DNA of 63,002 nucleotides from an uncultured Collinsella sp. (GCA_958352845.1 CATWQC010000012.1:1-63002), one strand, 5' to 3'. Positions 51,201 to 60,701 are shown, counted from the first letter of the stretch. Numbers and translations: made by a program. Notes: generated by a model from the letters alone, not told the origin.

Positions 51201-51437
51201 TCATTTTCGTAACGTGGGGGGTGGTTTTCTTTTGCCGAAAATCACCATACAGTCCATATGGATCCCCGCCGGCATCCCGACAAGCCATCGACAACATCCC
51301 AATATCTGGTAAGCGCGTGATTATCGCTGCGTGCAATTACATGCACCCCCCTTGGTCGAGTATCATGGTTCAGCTATGCCCTTTGCGCATGGCGTTCTTC
51401 TGACCTTTTCCTTCGACGCTTGGCGGTTTTTAGATTC

Positions 51438-52637
51438 ATGGCTTCATCCCCGAGCTACATACCGTACCTATGCGTGGCAGCGGCGGCTTTTATCACGACC
51501 TTCCTCGCGGTGCCCCTGGTCAAGCGCTTGGCAATTAAGCTCGATGCCGTCGACTATCCTTCTAAGCGCCGCATCAACACCAAGCCCATCCCGCGTTTGG
51601 GCGGAACGGCGGTGTTTTTGGGCCTGGTCGTCGCCTGCACTGTGCAAATCCTAGGCACCTGGTACCTGGGTTGGCCGCCCGTTTTGGTGCCCCACCCCCG
51701 TCTGCACATCAGCTACCCCATACTTGCGCTTTCTTTTACCGTCATCTTTGCGACCGGCGCTATCGACGACGTCTTCCAGCTCACGCCCAAGCAAAAGCTG
51801 GCCGGACAGGTCCTCGCCGCGCTTATCGCCTGCATGGGCGGCCTGCGGATCGGCGTCATCGTCAACCCGTTTGCTCCCGGCGAGATCATGCTCGGATGGC
51901 TCGCCTACCCCATTACCGTGATCTATCTGGTGGCATTCACCAACATCATTAACCTCATCGACGGCCTCGACGGCTTGGCCACGGGCATCTGCGGCATCGC
52001 GTCGTTCACCATGTTTTCGATGGCCGTTCTCTCGGGCCGCATCGACGCCGCCGCGCTCTCCATTGCGCTCTTTGGCGCCTGTCTGGCCTTTTTGCGCTAC
52101 AACTTCAACCCCGCAAGCATCTTCTTGGGCGACTCGGGGTCGCTGCTTCTGGGCTTTGCGCTGGGCTCCATCTCGCTGCTCAACGTGAGCCGCACCGCCG
52201 CACTCACCTCGCTTATCATCCCGCTCATCGTTGCCGGCGTGCCTATCATCGACACGTTTAGCGCCATCGTGCGCCGCAAGCGCGCCCACATTAGCATCGG
52301 GCAGGCCGACAAGGGCCACATCCACCACCGCCTGATCCAAGAAGGCTACAACCAAAAACAGGCTGTGCTGCTCATCTATGCCTGGTGCATCATGCTTTCG
52401 GCCGGCGCCGCCGCGATTAACCAGGTCGAGGTGCCCATGCGCGTGCTCATCTTTACCGTGCTCGCCATTGGCTCGGCGGCCTTTGCCAAGCATCTACATC
52501 TGTTTGAGCCCGTGCTGCGCCACCATTACAACAAGCGCACGCACGAGGACGAGCTCGTCACCCCCGACGACCCCGCTTTTAAGCAGGAGGAGCAAGCAGC
52601 CGAGGAACGTAAAGAAGAGCGCCACCACAAGCTCTAA
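51438..52637 (+). CDS. polyprenyl-phosphate N-acetylhexosamine 1-phosphate transferase (WecA/TagO/MraY family)
   Basis: A 399-residue polytopic membrane enzyme. Family signatures are AVDYPSKRRINTKPIPRLGG, GAIDDVFQLTPKQKLAGQVL (DD motif), FTNIINLIDGLDGLATGI (the NxxNxxDGxDGL site), NPASIFLGDSGSLLLGF and RAHISIGQADKGHIHHRL (HIHH loop). It starts surface-polymer synthesis by moving a sugar-1-phosphate to undecaprenyl phosphate, so it could prime the glycan built by the transferases at 6.3-14.5 kb. The end is Glu/Lys/His-rich. The start codon is uncertain: ATG 51438 has only a weak site; an in-frame TTG at 51420 is the alternative. Confidence 0.92.
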   Translation: MASSPSYIPYLCVAAAAFITTFLAVPLVKRLAIKLDAVDYPSKRRINTKPIPRLGGTAVFLGLVVACTVQILGTWYLGWPPVLVPHPRLHISYPILALSFTVIFATGAIDDVFQLTPKQKLAGQVLAALIACMGGLRIGVIVNPFAPGEIMLGWLAYPITVIYLVAFTNIINLIDGLDGLATGICGIASFTMFSMAVLSGRIDAAALSIALFGACLAFLRYNFNPASIFLGDSGSLLLGFALGSISLLNVSRTAALTSLIIPLIVAGVPIIDTFSAIVRRKRAHISIGQADKGHIHHRLIQEGYNQKQAVLLIYAWCIMLSAGAAAINQVEVPMRVLIFTVLAIGSAAFAKHLHLFEPVLRHHYNKRTHEDELVTPDDPAFKQEEQAAEERKEERHHKL

Positions 52638-52796
52638 GATAAGCTGCCGAGGATGTGCCCAGACACCGTTGGCCAAGCGCAGCCGCGCCGCACCCATCGC
52701 ACAAGCCACCCCTCTCCCGCCCCTCGCCTACTTACGCCCCGCCCCTCCAATAAACGCGTTATCATCTTGACCCATGAACATACGTTAGGAGCAATC

Positions 52797-53846
52797 ATGC
52801 CAAACGAGAACAGCTACGAAGTCGCGCTGCAAAAGAGCAACGCCATTCGCGAGGGCCTGGCCAAGACGCCCGAGAAGTTCACCATGCTTACCGGCGACCG
52901 CCCCACCGGCCGTCTGCACCTGGGTCACTACTTTGGCACCCTCAAGGGCCGCGTGGAGCTGCAGAACATGGGCGCCAGGACCAACGTACTCATCGCCGAC
53001 TACCAGGTCATCACCGACCGCGACACCACCGAGCACATCCAGGACAACGTGTACAACATGGTCATGGACTACCTTGCCTGCGGTATCGACCCCGACAAGA
53101 CCATGATCTACGCGCACTCCGCCGTGCCCGCCGCCAACCAGCTCATGCTGCCGTTCCTGTCGCTGGTGTCCGAGGCCGAGCTGGCGCGCAACCCCACGGT
53201 CAAGGCCGAGATGGAGGCCTCGGGCCACGAGCTCACCGGCCTTCTGCTCACCTACCCGGTGCACCAGGCCTGCGACATCCTGTTCTGCAAGGGCAATGTG
53301 GTGCCCGTCGGCCGCGACCAGCTGCCGCACATCGAGCTCACCCGTACCATCGCCCGCCGCTTTAACAACCGCTACGGCAAGGTATTTCCCGAGGTCGAGG
53401 CGCTGCTGTCCGAGACCCCGCTGCTGCCCGGCCTTGACGGTCGCAAGATGAGCAAGAGCTACGGCAACGCCATCAATATTTCGATGACCGCCGAGGAAAC
53501 GGCCAAGCGCATCAAGAAGAGCCAGACCGACTCCGAGCGCATGATCACGTTCGACCCCGAGAACCGCCCCGGTGTGTCCGGCCTGCTTTCGACGGCTGCC
53601 ATCTGCACCGGTCGCTCCGAGGTCGAGATTGCCGAGGAGATTGGCATGGGCGGCTCCGGCCAGCTCAAGAAGTACGTGACCGAGGCCGTCAACGAGTACT
53701 TCGCACCTATCCGCGAGCGTCGCCAGCGCTACGAGAACGATCTGGACTATGTGAAGGACGTCCTGCATGAGGGCAACCGTCGCGCCAACGAGATCGCCGA
53801 GCAGACCCTGGCCGAGGTTCAGGACGCCATGGGTATGGTGTACTAG
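52797..53846 (+). CDS. trpS: tryptophanyl-tRNA synthetase
   Basis: A 349-residue class-I synthetase: GDRPTGRLHLGHYFGTLKGR at the HIGH position, YPVHQACDILFCKGNVVPVG, GRDQLPHIELTRTIARRFN, LDGRKMSKSYGN (KMSKS) and DPENRPGVSGLLSTAAIC. It charges tRNA-Trp. The ATG at 52797 follows TAGGAGCAATC. The 160 bases upstream contain no T-box antiterminator or leader peptide that I can see. A terminator follows. Confidence 0.97.
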   Translation: MPNENSYEVALQKSNAIREGLAKTPEKFTMLTGDRPTGRLHLGHYFGTLKGRVELQNMGARTNVLIADYQVITDRDTTEHIQDNVYNMVMDYLACGIDPDKTMIYAHSAVPAANQLMLPFLSLVSEAELARNPTVKAEMEASGHELTGLLLTYPVHQACDILFCKGNVVPVGRDQLPHIELTRTIARRFNNRYGKVFPEVEALLSETPLLPGLDGRKMSKSYGNAINISMTAEETAKRIKKSQTDSERMITFDPENRPGVSGLLSTAAICTGRSEVEIAEEIGMGGSGQLKKYVTEAVNEYFAPIRERRQRYENDLDYVKDVLHEGNRRANEIAEQTLAEVQDAMGMVY

Positions 53847-53881
53847 GCCGATCTGCTGGCTTGAGCTTTCGATTGCTTTAG

Positions 53882-53909
53882 GGCGGGCGCTACGGCGTCC
53901 GCCTTTTTT
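53882..53909 (+). terminator. trpS terminator
   Basis: GGCGGGCGC and GCGTCCGCC pair across a four-base loop with one G-T pair and are followed by six T. Confidence 0.9.
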
Positions 53910-53956
53910 GGAGCCGGACCGCTTCGGCTCCGTCCATCGCACCCCCTCGACAAACA

Positions 53957-53998
53957 GGAACAGGCCCGCCGGCAGCTAGTTGCCAGCGGGCCTGTTCC
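53957..53998. repeat. 13-base inverted repeat downstream of trpS
   Basis: GGAACAGGCCCGC and GCGGGCCTGTTCC are perfect arms with a 16-base interior that extends the stem (GGCA / TGCC). The surrounding stretch 53910-54182 has no gene; part (about 54050-54080) shows a smaller CAGGGCAGG / CCTGC hairpin. Confidence 0.75.
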
Positions 53999-54182
53999 CG
54001 AAGTACACCGTTGAATCGCACAGAGGGGAGGAATGCGAATCAAACTCAACAGGGCAGGCTTTTTCATCGCCTATTGCCTGCTCCGTTGCTGAAACCAATA
54101 TAGTTCACCGTGGTTTACTTTCTGACGGCAAAGTACGCCACCACACCTTCTCCATAAGTTAGCTCTGGTAAACCTACAGCGT

Positions 54183-54223
54183 AAAACCACCACAAAGGGG
54201 ACAGGCACCTTTGTGGTGGTTTT
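54183..54223. repeat. family-A palindrome, copy 1
   Basis: AAAACCACCACAAA, GGGGACAGGCACC and TTTGTGGTGGTTTT form 14-base arms around a GGGAC-containing loop. It lies 16 bases past the stop of the leftward MGMT gene. Confidence 0.9.
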
Positions 54224-54239
54224 GGCCACGGCAGAGCTG

Positions 54240-54560
54240 TTAGAGTCCGGCAGGCCAGCGACAGGCGGCCAAGTCGACGTGCATGGGATCGGTAAACGTC
54301 ACGCCCTCCCCCATTAAGAGCTCACGCTGGGCATCGGGGCCGCCAAAGGCAAAGCCCTCACAGATACGGCCGTCGGCAAACACCACGCGATGACAGGGAA
54401 TTTGGCCGGGGCGCGGGTTGCTGTGCAGCGCATAGCCCACATAGCGCGCGCTCCGCGGACGACCGGCAAGCAGCGCCACCTGACCGTAGGTGGCAACCAT
54501 CCCCTCGGGAATCTGCTCGACCACCTCATACACCCGCTCAAAAAAGCCCTCAGACGCCAT
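54240..54560 (-). CDS. MGMT-family DNA alkyl-repair protein
   Basis: A 106-residue protein matching only the C-terminal DNA-binding/active-site domain of O6-alkylguanine-DNA alkyltransferases: FFERVYEVVEQIPEGMVATY, GQVALLAGRPRSARYVGYAL and PGQIPCHRVVFADG. The alkyl-acceptor Cys is present in PCHRV, unlike alkyltransferase-like (ATL) proteins with PWHRV. The short length is that of the ATL class, so it is an intermediate type. It would remove or mark alkylated bases. It lies between family-A repeats. Confidence 0.9.
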   Translation of the reverse strand: MASEGFFERVYEVVEQIPEGMVATYGQVALLAGRPRSARYVGYALHSNPRPGQIPCHRVVFADGRICEGFAFGGPDAQRELLMGEGVTFTDPMHVDLAACRWPAGL

Positions 54561-54589
54561 CGCATGCTCCTTTCAACCGAAACAAGCAT

Positions 54590-54629
54590 AAACCACCAAA
54601 AAGGTGCCTGTCCCCTTTGTGGTGGTTTT
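54590..54629. repeat. family-A palindrome, copy 2
   Basis: AAACCACCAAAAA, GGTGCCTGTCCCC and TTTGTGGTGGTTTT follow one another. Core is in the opposite orientation to copy 1. It lies ten bases past the stop of the degV-like gene and partly within the MGMT 5' flank; the left arm is imperfect. Confidence 0.88.
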
Positions 54630-54639
54630 GACCGGAAAG

Positions 54640-55494
54640 CTAGTTGGCGGGGCGGAAGAAAGCTACGGCTACGGCGCCGGGGCCCACGTGGGTGCCGATG
54701 GTGGCGCCAATGGTGTGGATGGGCAGCTCGTTCTCGGTGTGTCCAGCCCACAGTGCCGCGCTGTCCTCGATATACTTCTTGAGCACGGCGTCCGAAAGGC
54801 CCGTATAGCCCAGCGCCAGCGGCATGGAAAAGTCGACGCCGCCCGCTTTTTCGACCTTCTGGTTGAGCAGGTTACGGCCGTTCTTGGAACCGCGCGCCTT
54901 GCCCAGCTGCACGATCAGGCCGTCCTCGGCGGCCACCACGGGCTTAACGTTGAGCAGCGTGCCCACAGCGCCCGCAGCAGCAGACAGGCGACCGCCACGC
55001 ACCAAGTACTCCAGCGTCTCGAGCAGGCCGATGACGACCACACGGTCGCGCACGGCCTCGACGGCCGCCGCGATCTGGGCCGCGCTACGGCCCTCGTCCA
55101 CCAAGCGCAGCGCATACTCGACCAGCACGCGCTCGCCCAGGGTGACGTTGTTGCTATCTACCACGAACACGTCGCCGCCCGGCGCCTCGGCAAGTGCGGT
55201 ACGGGCACTCTGATTGGTGCCCGAAAGCTTGGCGCCAACGGTAATAATCACTGCCTCGTCGCCGGCCTCACGCGCCTCGGCAATCGCCTGCGAAAACGCG
55301 TACGGGTTGACCTGGCCGGTCTTGGGCAGCTCATCGCGCTCCACGAGCATCTCGTAAAAGCGCTGGTGATCGATGTCGACGCCATCCATGTACACATCGG
55401 TGCCAAAGGTGACGGACAGCGGCAGAACACGCAGAGCGGGGTGCTCAGCCGGCGACATATCGCTCGCGGAATCGGTAATAATACGAATGGACAT
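54640..55494 (-). CDS. DegV-family fatty-acid-binding protein
   Basis: A 284-residue DegV protein: IRIITDSASDMSPAEHPALR, PLSVTFGTDVYMDGVDID, ELPKTGQVNPYAFSQAIAEA, AKLSGTNQSARTA and FVVDSNNVTLGERVLVEYAL, with VGTHVGPGAVAV-like GTHVGPGAVAVAFF at the end. The conserved Ser and the T-x-Q-x-N segment bind the carboxylate of a fatty acid. DegV proteins serve as FakB-type carriers for fatty acid kinase; no fakA is in the window. The ATG at 55494 follows AAAGGA. Confidence 0.93.
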   Translation of the reverse strand: MSIRIITDSASDMSPAEHPALRVLPLSVTFGTDVYMDGVDIDHQRFYEMLVERDELPKTGQVNPYAFSQAIAEAREAGDEAVIITVGAKLSGTNQSARTALAEAPGGDVFVVDSNNVTLGERVLVEYALRLVDEGRSAAQIAAAVEAVRDRVVVIGLLETLEYLVRGGRLSAAAGAVGTLLNVKPVVAAEDGLIVQLGKARGSKNGRNLLNQKVEKAGGVDFSMPLALGYTGLSDAVLKKYIEDSAALWAGHTENELPIHTIGATIGTHVGPGAVAVAFFRPAN

Positions 55495-55613
55495 AGCGAA
55501 TCCTTTCTTGCGCGGACCTCGCGCGGGGAATTTTGACAGCAATGCCCCGGCACGGTATACGCGCTCAAACGGGACTATGCAGTTGTTAATTGGAAGCAAA
55601 TGCCTTGGCGGCC

Positions 55614-56063
55614 TTAGATCTCGCGCAGGGTGTTGAGAATCGTGCGCAGCGACGCATACATCTGCTCGCGCTGCTCCACACCCATAGCCTTACCGGTGGT
55701 ATCGAGCACCTCGCGAATGATGCGGTCCGCCTCGCTCATGCTCTCGCCGCCCAGAGCGGTCAGGCGCACCGGAGCACGATACTTAACGGCGGCATCGCCC
55801 GAATCATCGACCTCGACGTAGCCACCCTCCTCCAGATGCGCGAGCGTACGCGAGACGGCGGCGCGAGTCACGCCTGCCATGCGAGCCAGGTCGGCGCCAG
55901 TCAGGCCGTCCTTGCTGCGCTCAAGATAGTACAGGCACATAACGTCGGAGCCCTTGAGACCCAGCCTTGCGCCCTCAGACGTCTTAATGCGCTGGATCTC
56001 CTTGTAGAGTCCGCTGATCAGTCCGACAAAGTCCTCGAAACGTGTCTCGTCGCTCTGCTGCAT
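55614..56063 (-). CDS. MarR-family transcriptional regulator
   Basis: A 149-residue winged-helix protein: LGLKGSDVMCLYYLERSKDG, LTGADLARMAGVTRAAVSRT (recognition helix) and LAHLEEGGYVEVDD (wing). The wing region has an acidic sequence, and helices for dimerisation lie at both ends. The adjacent degV-like gene runs in the same direction 119 bases downstream and may be its target. No operator was identified with confidence. Confidence 0.9.
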   Translation of the reverse strand: MQQSDETRFEDFVGLISGLYKEIQRIKTSEGARLGLKGSDVMCLYYLERSKDGLTGADLARMAGVTRAAVSRTLAHLEEGGYVEVDDSGDAAVKYRAPVRLTALGGESMSEADRIIREVLDTTGKAMGVEQREQMYASLRTILNTLREI

Positions 56064-56166
56064 GGGAGACGACCGCCTTTCGCTTGCATAATGCTAACGG
56101 GTAAACATCTTAGTCGCATAAGGCGAAACCCGTACCCAAATACCCCATTTGTTAACCCATCAACAT

Positions 56167-56207
56167 AAAAACCACCACAAAGGGGACAGGCACCTTTGTG
56201 GTGGTTT
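56167..56207. repeat. family-A palindrome, copy 3
   Basis: AAAAACCACCACAAA, GGGGACAGGCACC and TTTGTGGTGGTTT follow one another. Same orientation as copy 1; 27 bases after the stop of the B3/B4 gene. Confidence 0.9.
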
Positions 56208-56233
56208 GGGGCATCAATAGGTTCTAGGCGCCG

Positions 56234-56953
56234 CTACAGCTCCACGCAAGGATTGTCGCGGGTCACAAGCGTCTTAATGACAACCGTCGCTCCCAGATAG
56301 CGCTCAAGCAGCTCGGCTAAGCGATCGATCGCAGCCTGGCAATCCCCCATCCGCTCGGGCTCCACGCACTCAATCGCTAGGAACGCATCGGCCGAATCAT
56401 CGGACAGCGCCGTGCGAACGCCGTCGCGCCAGTTCCAGCAGCGGCACACAGCGCCCGCATCATCGATGTAGGCGAGCTCGCCGGGCAGCGTCGGATCGTC
56501 CGTCTCCTCGCCAAGCGGCAAGAACGCATCGCCACCGTCGGTCACCTTCAGGCGAAGGTCCCCCTCGATCGCATGCAGATCCTCGCCTCCCACGGGCAGC
56601 GCGTAGGTCAGCGACACCGTGTTGTAAATATCCACCGCGGGCGTAATGTGGCCCACCGGCTTGCCTTTGAGCACGCGTTTGAGCAAGTTCTCGATCGAGC
56701 AGCGCGCGCCTTTCTTGGTCTTGAACAGACGATAGGCCTCGCGCCATGCCCTGACCGGTGCGTTCTCGCTGATAGTGTCGCTGGTCAGATGACGCTCCGC
56801 ATCGATATTGGCGCGGTCGAGCAACGCCGCAATCGCATCCACGTCCTCTTGAGGAATCTGAGCCGCGGGCTTCATGCCCTTTACGACCACGACGCCGACC
56901 GCCGCCTGTGGAAACAGCTCCCAAAACGAATTCTCGGCAACAAAGCCCTTCAT
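56234..56953 (-). CDS. B3/B4 tRNA-binding-domain protein
   Basis: A 239-residue protein with the B3/B4 fold found in the beta subunit of phenylalanyl-tRNA synthetase: VRAWREAYRLFKTKKGARCS, IENLLKRVLKGKPVGHITPA and VDIYNTVSLTYALPVGGEDL are the characteristic stretches. Free-standing B3/B4 proteins act on mischarged tRNA or are of unknown role. The ATG at 56953 follows AAGGGAG; a second in-frame ATG is five codons upstream. It is a single gene. Confidence 0.88.
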   Translation of the reverse strand: MKGFVAENSFWELFPQAAVGVVVVKGMKPAAQIPQEDVDAIAALLDRANIDAERHLTSDTISENAPVRAWREAYRLFKTKKGARCSIENLLKRVLKGKPVGHITPAVDIYNTVSLTYALPVGGEDLHAIEGDLRLKVTDGGDAFLPLGEETDDPTLPGELAYIDDAGAVCRCWNWRDGVRTALSDDSADAFLAIECVEPERMGDCQAAIDRLAELLERYLGATVVIKTLVTRDNPCVEL

Positions 56954-57124
56954 ACGCTCTCCCTTCATTGTGCGCGCCCGAGTGAGGGCGCCTAAACAAA
57001 AAGCGCCCTCACAGCGGCCACCTTCAAAGTCCTACGGTGCCGCCACAAGAGCGCTTGCGCTGCCCCCATCCGGAGAAGGGGGCGATATGTCAGGCGTATT
57101 GTAACCTGAGTCATCCGCCCAAGC

Positions 57125-57162
57125 AAAACCACCACAAAGGTAACTGTCCCCTTTGTGGTGGT
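57125..57162. repeat. family-A palindrome, copy 4
   Basis: AAAACCACCACAAA, GGTAACTGTCCCC and TTTGTGGTGGTTA. Core oriented like copy 2, with GGTAAC replacing GGTGCC. It ends 19 bases past the stop of pckA. Confidence 0.88.
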
Positions 57163-57180
57163 TATGGACTTGCGGCGACG

Positions 57181-58851
57181 CTAGTGGCGGAGTCCCAGCA
57201 AGCCGCGGCCGCGATGACGGGCCTCGGCGGACACCTGGGCGTGCGGGCCGGCGGCCTTGACGGACTCGGGAAGGTGCGAGTACTTCTTCTCGAAGTTCTC
57301 CTCGAACATCACCGCCAGGTTGTGCGCTGCCTCGTCGTAGCGCGCGGTGCTCTGCCAGTACTGGCGCGGCACCAGGATGCCGTCGGGCACACCGTGGCAC
57401 GTAGTGGGAATGTCGACATTAAAGATATCGTCGTGCACAAACTCGCTGTCCTCGATGGTACCGTCGAGGGCGCGAGCGACCAGGGCGCGCGTGTAGGCCA
57501 GCTCGATGCGATGGCCCACGCCATAACCGCCGCCAATCCAACCGGTGTTGACCAGGTAGACGCGCGTGCGGCCGTCGGCGATGCGCTCGCCGAGCATCTT
57601 AGCGTAGACCATGGGGTCGAGCGGCATAAACGGCTCGCCAAACAGCGAGGAGAACGTGGACGTGGGCTCGGTGACGCCAACCTCGGTGCCGGGGATCTTG
57701 GCCGTAAAGCCCGTCACAAAGTGATACATGGCGGCGTCGGCCGTCAGGCGCGAGATAGGCGGCAGCACGCCAAAGGCATCGCAGGTCAGGAACAGCACGA
57801 CGCTGGGAGTGGTGCCCATGCCCTTGGTCCACGCGTTGGGGATATGCTCGACGGGATAGGCCACGCGCGTGTTGTGCGTGATCGAGATGTCGTCGTAGTT
57901 GGGCTTGCGGTTCTCGTCGAGCACCACGTTTTCGCAAATGGCGCCAAAACGGACGGCGTTGAAGATCTCGGGCTCGTGGAAGGCGTCCAGGCCCTCGCAT
58001 TTGGCGTAGCAGCCACCCTCGATGTTGAAGATGCCCATGTCGGACCAACCGTGCTCGTCGTCGCCGATCAGCAGGCGCGTGGGATTGGCCGAAAGCGTGG
58101 TCTTGCCGGTGCCGGACAGGCCAAAGAACACGGCGGTCTCGTGCGTGACGGGATCCATGCTGGCCGAGCAATGCATGGGCAGCACGTCGTCCTCGACAGG
58201 CAGCAGGTAGTTCATGACACTGAAGATGGACTTTTTGATTTCGCCGGAGTAGCCGGTACCCGCGACCAAAATCACGCGCTCCTGGAAGTTGATGACCACG
58301 GCGGCGCTGGAGTTGAGGCCCTTGATGGCAGGGTCGCATTGGTAGCCCGGCGCGGCGAGCACGCAGAAGTCCGGCTCGCCGGTGCGCGCGATTTCGCGGG
58401 CGAGCGGGCGGGCGAGCATCTGCTTAATGAAGAGCGCCTGGCTGGCACGCTCGCAGGCGACGAGCAGGCGGCGCGTATGGTTGCGGTCGGCGCCGGCCAT
58501 GCCGCGGGTGACGAACACATCGCGCTCGTTGAGATAGTCGACGATGCCGGCTTTGATGACCTCGTAGCTTTCGACGGACAGCGGGCGGTTGACGGCGCCC
58601 CAGGCAATCTTGTCGTGGACATCGGGGGTGTCAACGATAAAGCGGTCGTTGGGCGAACGTCCGGTACGCTCCCCCGTCTCGATCACCAGCGCGCCGTTGG
58701 ATGCCATGCGGCCTTCGTTGCGGCGGATGGCATGCTCGACGAGCTCTGCCGCCGGCAGGTCCACCAGCAGACGGGGTTGATTCTCGGCGGGATCTTCAAC
58801 GAGCGTAATACCAAAGTTGGACAGAACTTCTGCAGGGGTAACACCAGGCAT
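57181..58851 (-). CDS. pckA: phosphoenolpyruvate carboxykinase (ATP)
   Basis: A 556-residue PckA. It has NGALVIETGERTGRSPNDRF, the P-loop FFGLSGTGKTTLSANP, IGDDEHGWSDMGIFNIEGGC, YAKCEGLDAFHEPEI, and YFVTGFTAKIPGTEVGVTEP-like VTGFTAKIPGTEVGVTEP. It interconverts oxaloacetate and PEP. In gut anaerobes it often works toward oxaloacetate for fumarate respiration. The last 15 residues (QVSAEARHRGRGLLGLRH) are basic. The start at 58851 follows a perfect AAAGGAGG; an open frame to 58965 has no site. Family-A repeat 3' and family-D array 5' flank it. Confidence 0.97.
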   Translation of the reverse strand: MPGVTPAEVLSNFGITLVEDPAENQPRLLVDLPAAELVEHAIRRNEGRMASNGALVIETGERTGRSPNDRFIVDTPDVHDKIAWGAVNRPLSVESYEVIKAGIVDYLNERDVFVTRGMAGADRNHTRRLLVACERASQALFIKQMLARPLAREIARTGEPDFCVLAAPGYQCDPAIKGLNSSAAVVINFQERVILVAGTGYSGEIKKSIFSVMNYLLPVEDDVLPMHCSASMDPVTHETAVFFGLSGTGKTTLSANPTRLLIGDDEHGWSDMGIFNIEGGCYAKCEGLDAFHEPEIFNAVRFGAICENVVLDENRKPNYDDISITHNTRVAYPVEHIPNAWTKGMGTTPSVVLFLTCDAFGVLPPISRLTADAAMYHFVTGFTAKIPGTEVGVTEPTSTFSSLFGEPFMPLDPMVYAKMLGERIADGRTRVYLVNTGWIGGGYGVGHRIELAYTRALVARALDGTIEDSEFVHDDIFNVDIPTTCHGVPDGILVPRQYWQSTARYDEAAHNLAVMFEENFEKKYSHLPESVKAAGPHAQVSAEARHRGRGLLGLRH

Positions 58852-58991
58852 GGGGCCTCCTTTAAAAACGCGACACGTGGACGCGACGCGCACTTTACTC
58901 ACGTAAAGCCCGTTGTACCCGATATGCAAAAACGTTTTTGCGGCAAGGGCGGCAAGCCCGCCCAACGGTCAAAAATCGCAGGCAAGCGGCC

Positions 58992-59129
58992 CAGTCATTG
59001 GGGACGTTCTTAAACGACTAGTCATTGGGGGCGTTCTTGAACAGGCAACATTCAAGGAGTGTCCCCGGATGCCGGCACTTAGGGACGTTCCCAAAGTGCC
59101 GGCACATAAGGAACGTCCCTAAGTGCCGA
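58992..59129. repeat. family-D repeat array
   Basis: Three units stand in a row. The first (58992-59045) has CATTGGGGACGTTCTTAAAC and ATTGGGGGCGTTCTTG in tandem. The second (59056-59098) carries TGTCCCC and then a TGCCGGCACTT / AAGTGCCGGCA palindrome with GGGACGTTCCC in its loop. The third (59098-59130) has GTGCCGGCAC, then AACGTCCCT and AAGTGCCG. The array ends at the stop codon of lctP and is the densest repeat cluster in the window. Confidence 0.8.
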
Positions 59130-60701
59130 CTACAGCGGCAGGCCTTGGCCGAGCATGGCTATGGCGCTCATCAGGACCAGCATGCCGGCAGCGTAGGGCA
59201 GCACCGCGCCCAGGAGTTCGGCATCCCTGCCGCGCACGTGGACGGCAGCCAGACCAATCGCGAGCGTCTGCGGAGAGATCATCTTACCGGCGGCAACACC
59301 AAGCGCGTTCAGCGCGACCATCCAGTAGTCGCTCACGCCCAGCGCCGTAGCGGCCTGGCTCTGGATGGGGCCAAACAGCATGCCCGAGGACGTGCCCGAG
59401 CCGGTCACAAACGCACCGACTGCGCCGATCCACGGAGCCAGAATCGGGTACAGCCCACCGGCGACGGCGATGCAGAACGCGCTGATCGAAGAGATCATGC
59501 CCGCATAGCCCATCACCTTGGCACAGCCCAGCACCGAAAGCATCGTGATCACCGTCGGCATCATCTGCTTCACAGTCGCGGCCAGCACCTCGCCCATCAT
59601 GCGTGGCGAAGCACCCTGAATGGCACCGCCGACAAACGCGGCCAGGAAGATCCAAACACCCGGCGTGTTAATCCACGAAAACGTAAGCGTACCGGGGTTC
59701 TCGCCGCAATACACCTGCACGTGGCTTGCAAAGGGCGCAAGCGCGGCATGCACGGCGGGCACCAGGTTGGACGTACCCAGCAGCAGTACAAAAATCAGAA
59801 TGAAGCACGACCAGGCCGAAAGCGCCGATTTAACGGTGAGCTGTTCGCCGGCCTCGATATTCATATGGAAGCGTGCGTCCAAATGCCCCGACTTCTCGGC
59901 ACGCATGGCAAGCGCAGCTGTCAGCGCGAGCGAAACGATGGATCCTACGACCACGGCCAGCTCGGGGCCCACAAACATGGCAACGACCAGAGCCGCGCCG
60001 ACAAACGACACGCCGGAGAGCAACGCCACGCCGGCAACACCGTGCAGACGCTCGCCCACACTCGCGGCATTGCCCTGGTCATCGGCAACACGGCCCGCAA
60101 CCAGCACAATAAATAGCGGCATCACCACAAAGAACGGTGCGAGCTGCACCAGCTGAACGGTCGCTAGGTGAAGGGAATCCAAACCCACCAGGTCGGCAAC
60201 GGACACCGTGGGGATGCCGATGGAGCCGTAGGGCGTGGGCACGCCGTTGGCCAGCAGGCAGATGAGCACGGCAGGCACGGCCTCAAAGCCCAGGCCCGCG
60301 AGCATGCCGGCGGGAATGGCGACAGCGGTACCGAAGCCGGCCATGCCCTCCATAAAGCCACCGAAGCACCAAGCCACGAGCAGCGCCAGCAGACGGCGGT
60401 CGCTGCTGATGGAGGTGATCATGCTGCCGATCACGTCCATGGCGCCCGTACGAACGCACAGGTTATACGTGAACACCGCGGCGATGATCACCAGGACGAT
60501 GGGCCACAGAGCCATCAAAAAACCTTCGAGCGAGGCGGTCGCGATCTGCGCTGCCGGCAGGTGCCACCATGCGAAGGCAAGCAAGCACGAAAGGACAAAC
60601 GATCCGATAGCGGCCTTCCAAGCTGGCCATTTAAAGCACAGCAGCATCACGACCAGCCAAATAATCGGCACAAGAGCCAGTATGAATGCGGCGACGTCCA
60701 T
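59130..60701 (-). CDS. L-lactate permease family transporter
   Basis: A 523-residue membrane protein with about twelve or more helices. Family signatures are CFGGFMEGMAGFGTAVAIPA, LICLLANGVPTPYGSIGIP, FGPIQSQAATALG and GVAAGKMISPQTLAIGLAAV. The LctP family carries lactate (and glycolate) with protons; here it could export or import lactate for a fermenting anaerobe. The ATG follows AAGGAGC. A 180-base divergent region separates it from the flippase-like gene. Confidence 0.93.
   Translation of the reverse strand: MDVAAFILALVPIIWLVVMLLCFKWPAWKAAIGSFVLSCLLAFAWWHLPAAQIATASLEGFLMALWPIVLVIIAAVFTYNLCVRTGAMDVIGSMITSISSDRRLLALLVAWCFGGFMEGMAGFGTAVAIPAGMLAGLGFEAVPAVLICLLANGVPTPYGSIGIPTVSVADLVGLDSLHLATVQLVQLAPFFVVMPLFIVLVAGRVADDQGNAASVGERLHGVAGVALLSGVSFVGAALVVAMFVGPELAVVVGSIVSLALTAALAMRAEKSGHLDARFHMNIEAGEQLTVKSALSAWSCFILIFVLLLGTSNLVPAVHAALAPFASHVQVYCGENPGTLTFSWINTPGVWIFLAAFVGGAIQGASPRMMGEVLAATVKQMMPTVITMLSVLGCAKVMGYAGMISSISAFCIAVAGGLYPILAPWIGAVGAFVTGSGTSSGMLFGPIQSQAATALGVSDYWMVALNALGVAAGKMISPQTLAIGLAAVHVRGRDAELLGAVLPYAAGMLVLMSAIAMLGQGLPL

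Noticed and set aside
52638..52796. T-box or tryptophan attenuator upstream of trpS
   Set aside because: No T-box consensus, no leader ORF with Trp codons and no antiterminator pair were found in the 160 bases.
54183..57162. CRISPR array made of the family-A repeats
   Set aside because: Copies are 400-1600 bases apart with genes in between, vary in orientation and are full palindromes; no cas gene is present.
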